Below, piece after piece: positions 61,430-64,000 of a DNA stretch of 64,000 nucleotides; the stretch's first letter is position 1; each line of letters opens with the position of its first letter. Under the pieces are notes generated by a model. It saw nothing but the letters and a program-made list of their open reading frames with translations. It was not told the origin of the DNA and did not search any database. The DNA is taken from the NCBI GenBank assembly GCA_903870905.1, contig CAIQEU010000011.1, positions 57,754-121,753 on the forward strand, in the 5' to 3' direction. The stretch is from an uncultured Actinomycetes bacterium. GTDB taxonomy: Bacteria; Actinomycetota; Acidimicrobiia; Acidimicrobiales; RAAP-2. The translations under genes were made by a program, and so were the position numbers.

Positions 61430-62644
61430 CTACTTGATGTGGATACCCGAGATGGCGCGAGCGATGATGAGCTGCTGGATCTCCGAGGTGCCCTCGAAGA
61501 TGGTGAAGATCTTGGAATCACGGTGCCAGCGCTCGACGGGGTACTCGCGGACGTAGCCGTAGCCACCGAGGATCTGAATCGCCTCTTCGGTCACACGCAC
61601 GGCGGTTTCACCGGCGTAGAGCTTGGACATGGAACCTTCACCAGCAGTGAAGGGCTGACCGGTCGCTCCCATCCACGCAGCACGCCACACGAGGAGACGA
61701 GCAGCGTCGATGTGCATCTTCATGTTGGCGAGCTTGAACGCGATGGCCTGGTTCTCGATGATGGGGCGACCGAACTGCTTGCGCTCCTTGGCGTAGTCGA
61801 GCGAGTACTCATACGCGGCCCGGGCGATACCGAGGGCTTGAGCACCGACCGAGGGTCGAGTGGTCTCGAAGGTCTTCATCGCTGCCTGGACACCGGACTT
61901 CTTGCCCTCACGGGCACGGGCGAGGCGCTCGTCGAGCTTCTCCTTGCCGCCGAGCAGCATGCGCCCGGGGATGCGGCAGTCATCGAGGACGACTTCTGCG
62001 GTGTGGCTAGCTCGGATACCCATCTTCTGGAACTTCTGACCCATCGAGATGCCCTTGGTGCCCTCGGGGATCACGAAGGACGCCTGACCACGGCCAGCGA
62101 GCTCAGGGTCGACCGACGCCACGATCACGTGGGTGTTGGCGATGCCACCGTTGGTGATCCAGGTCTTCGTCCCGTTGAGGACCCACTCGTCGGTGGCGGC
62201 GTCGTAGACGGCACGGGTCTTGAGCGAGGACACGTCAGAACCGGCATCGGGCTCAGAGACACCGAAGGCGGCGAGCTTCAAGTTGTCCGGGGTGCCGAAG
62301 CACTGCGGGATCCACTCCATGGCCTGCTCGGGGGTTCCATTCGCCATGATGCCGGCCACGGCCAAGGTGGTGCCCATGAGGGCGAGCGTGATCCCAGCAT
62401 CGCCCCAGGCGAGCTCTTCCAAGGCGATGACCATCTTCAGTCCCTTGGGGTCGCTGAAGGCGTCGGCCATGAAGTCCATGGAGTAGAGGCCGATGTTGGC
62501 CGCTTCTTGGATGATCGGCCATGGCGTCTCTTCACGCTCATCCCATTCGTGGGCTGCGGGACGGATCACGTTCTCGGCGAAGTCGTGCACCCACGACTGG
62601 ACCGTCTTCTGGTCCTCGTTGAGCTCCATTGAGAATTCAGCCAT
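61430..62644 (-). CDS. Acyl-CoA dehydrogenase
   Basis: A 404-aa flavoenzyme: FGVSEPDAGSDVSSLKTRA, WITNGGIANTHV, RKQFGRPI and GGYGYVREYPVERWHRD, ending with IFEGTSEIQ. It oxidises acyl-CoA to enoyl-CoA and passes electrons to ETF (etfBA at 38-40 kb). ATG 62644 with GGAGG 5 nt upstream. Confidence 0.94.
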   Translation of the reverse strand: MAEFSMELNEDQKTVQSWVHDFAENVIRPAAHEWDEREETPWPIIQEAANIGLYSMDFMADAFSDPKGLKMVIALEELAWGDAGITLALMGTTLAVAGIMANGTPEQAMEWIPQCFGTPDNLKLAAFGVSEPDAGSDVSSLKTRAVYDAATDEWVLNGTKTWITNGGIANTHVIVASVDPELAGRGQASFVIPEGTKGISMGQKFQKMGIRASHTAEVVLDDCRIPGRMLLGGKEKLDERLARAREGKKSGVQAAMKTFETTRPSVGAQALGIARAAYEYSLDYAKERKQFGRPIIENQAIAFKLANMKMHIDAARLLVWRAAWMGATGQPFTAGEGSMSKLYAGETAVRVTEEAIQILGGYGYVREYPVERWHRDSKIFTIFEGTSEIQQLIIARAISGIHIK

Positions 62645-62746
62645 GACAACCTCCACGGGAGCGCAAGGCCACGGTGGCCGTTGCTCGGTTACCACACAGT
62701 AACCGAGTAGCGATGGAGTGGTGACGATCGTCGTTTCCGGGAGGAC

Positions 62747-64000
62747 TCAGGAGGTGAGCGTGCGCGCAGCGTTCAATTCGCTGAGCGCTTGGCGACAGGC
62801 GTCGGCGTCTTCGTTGAGCGTCAAGACGCCGTAGACCTCTCGGTTGTCCAAGTACTGGTAGACGCCCTTGGCCCGGAGGTGGCGCGCCATGATCACGTAC
62901 TCGTGATCTTCGGTGTCGTCGAGGTACTGCACGGCATCGAAGACATCACGTCGGAGGAGGTAGGTGCAGTGGACGAGTGCAACCTCGTGAATCCCGAGCA
63001 CCTGGCGCGTGAAGAGGAGCGAGTACCCGGGACTCCGTTGGTAGTAGCCCCGCTCGTTCACCGTTTCGTGGAAGTTGGCGTAGTAGGGGAAGGTTGGGTC
63101 ATCCGGTGGCCCATCGGCGTTGATGACGAGTGGAGCGATCACACCGAGGTTGGCGGCAACGAGCGTCGACAGGGTGTGTGGTGCGAGGAAGTTGTCCACG
63201 TCGCTCGTGAAGTAGAAGTCCGCACCTGCAGCCCGAGCGAGGTCGATGCCCTGCCCACGCAGCTCGCCCAAGATTTGGAACCGCAGTGGGTTCCACTCGT
63301 GGATGCCGAGTCCGGTAATTGGTGCATTGACATCGCTGTCATCGAAGGCAACCGAGTGGTAGTCCGAGGCATGGACCGCCATCCAGTCCTTCAGAATCTG
63401 AGCGGTGGCGTCGCTGTTGTTGTTGGTTCGGATGCACAAGGTCATGGCGTGCTTTGGGTAGTCCCAGGCTTCGAGCGTCTCCAAGTAGTACGGCAAGGTG
63501 GCCGCCTTGTCGCGGGCGAGGATGTGCACCACCACGTGGGGCACGTCCTTCGGTGGCTCGGGGAGCTCGATCGGCACAATTGGTGGCGCAGTCAGTTTGA
63601 ATCGGTAGAACGCGACGTTCTGCTCGAGCCGTGCCCGGTCGGGACAGGTCTTGAGCGCCTGCTCGGTGGCCGCAATCGCCCCTTCGTACTCCCCGATTTC
63701 AGAGAAACAGATCGCCAGTCGATCCCACGGCAACCACGTGTAGTGCGCCTCGAAGACGTAGCCAATCTCTGGACGCTTCATGCCACACGCTGCCTTGAAG
63801 AAGGGGATGGCCCGCTCATAGCGCTTGGCGGTGTACTCGATCTCACCGAGGGCCATGAAGGCATCAGCCCGCGTGGGGTCTTCTCCCACCGCACGGAGGA
63901 ACGAGGCCTTGGCGGCGTCGGTCGCCCCAATCTCCAGCTGACACTTTCCCATGGAGTTGAGTGCGTCGTAGATCTCCCACCCGAAACCAACGTCGAGGTA
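62747..64000 (-). CDS. TPR-glycosyltransferase fusion (runs off right edge)
   Basis: The last 418 codons of a larger protein. TPR repeats (ADAFMALGEIEYTAKRYERA, GEYEGAIAATEQALK) precede a GT-A-type domain with VHILARDKAATLPYYLETL, the metal DxD in FTSDVDNFL and NFHETVNERGYYQRS. The layout fits a cytoplasmic glycosyltransferase for envelope polysaccharide; acceptor unknown. The upstream sequence to 64000 stays open (YLDVGFGWEIYDALNS), so the start is outside the window. Confidence 0.8.
   Translation of the reverse strand, partial: YLDVGFGWEIYDALNSMGKCQLEIGATDAAKASFLRAVGEDPTRADAFMALGEIEYTAKRYERAIPFFKAACGMKRPEIGYVFEAHYTWLPWDRLAICFSEIGEYEGAIAATEQALKTCPDRARLEQNVAFYRFKLTAPPIVPIELPEPPKDVPHVVVHILARDKAATLPYYLETLEAWDYPKHAMTLCIRTNNNSDATAQILKDWMAVHASDYHSVAFDDSDVNAPITGLGIHEWNPLRFQILGELRGQGIDLARAAGADFYFTSDVDNFLAPHTLSTLVAANLGVIAPLVINADGPPDDPTFPYYANFHETVNERGYYQRSPGYSLLFTRQVLGIHEVALVHCTYLLRRDVFDAVQYLDDTEDHEYVIMARHLRAKGVYQYLDNREVYGVLTLNEDADACRQALSELNAARTLTS

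Overview
The window is high-GC DNA with actinobacterial hallmarks: a WhiB protein beside a PdtaS-type histidine kinase, a mycofactocin locus, DUF3090, DUF3107 and SCO1664-family genes, many GTG starts, and several genes that appear leaderless (a -10 box 6-7 nt before the start codon). It also carries a complete System I cytochrome c maturation operon (ccmABCDEFGHI plus ccdA). Most actinomycetes use System II, so I infer a member of Acidimicrobiia or a related deep lineage. No rRNA, prophage or CRISPR array was seen.

Layout, left to right. 1-1 kb: the N-terminal part of lysA (runs off the left edge) and tRNA-Arg(CCG). 1-7.3 kb: a secreted protein with 17 Cys-pair repeats, a DUF1295 membrane protein, a small winged-helix regulator, a fatty acid desaturase and an SDR. 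7.3-13 kb: the mycofactocin locus. A minus-strand operon mftA-mftB-mftC-mftE-SDR faces a divergent mftF, with an NDMA-dependent alcohol dehydrogenase alongside. mftD, which normally sits beside mftC, is not in the window. 13-16.9 kb: argS, a VapBC pair, an orphan CrtC/AttH-like protein and an FmdB zinc ribbon. 16.9-25.8 kb: aconitase, a channel-like membrane protein, a small HxlR regulon with visible operators and an interrupted DUF1330 gene, a LmbE deacetylase, a DEAD helicase, a Bcp peroxiredoxin and DedA. 26-36.7 kb: a secreted SGNH protein, TldD/TldE, an Fpg/Nei glycosylase with an altered zinc finger, an amidohydrolase, a second VapBC pair, an FrhB-like iron-sulfur flavoprotein, the phosphatase-DUF3090-SCO1664 trio and a PH-domain protein.

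36.7-38.2 kb looks like a small foreign patch: a 46-aa acidic ORF, an IS21-type transposase N-terminal remnant and an HNH endonuclease gene of lower GC, closed by a strong hairpin terminator. 38.2-47 kb: etfBA, a glycerophosphodiesterase, whiB1/pdtaS, a PHP phosphatase, DUF3107, a dGTPase, a TacAT-like toxin-antitoxin pair and mrp. 47-49 kb: a SufR-like regulator followed by a cysteine desulfurase homologue that has lost its PLP lysine. 49-56.3 kb: the ccm operon, stitched together by GTGA start/stop overlaps. 56.3-64 kb: GDP-mannose dehydratase, TetR, a low-molecular-weight phosphatase, a large membrane protein with a degenerate kinase-like middle, a YCII protein, an acyl-CoA dehydrogenase and a partial TPR-glycosyltransferase.

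Functionally, the most coherent theme is redox: a peptide-derived cofactor (mycofactocin) with two neighbouring candidate client dehydrogenases, ETF with an acyl-CoA dehydrogenase, cytochrome c assembly and Fe-S handling. The best leads for something new are the mftD-less mycofactocin locus between lysA and argS, the lysine-less desulfurase paired with a SufR-like regulator, the HxlR operator set, and the large membrane/pseudokinase protein.
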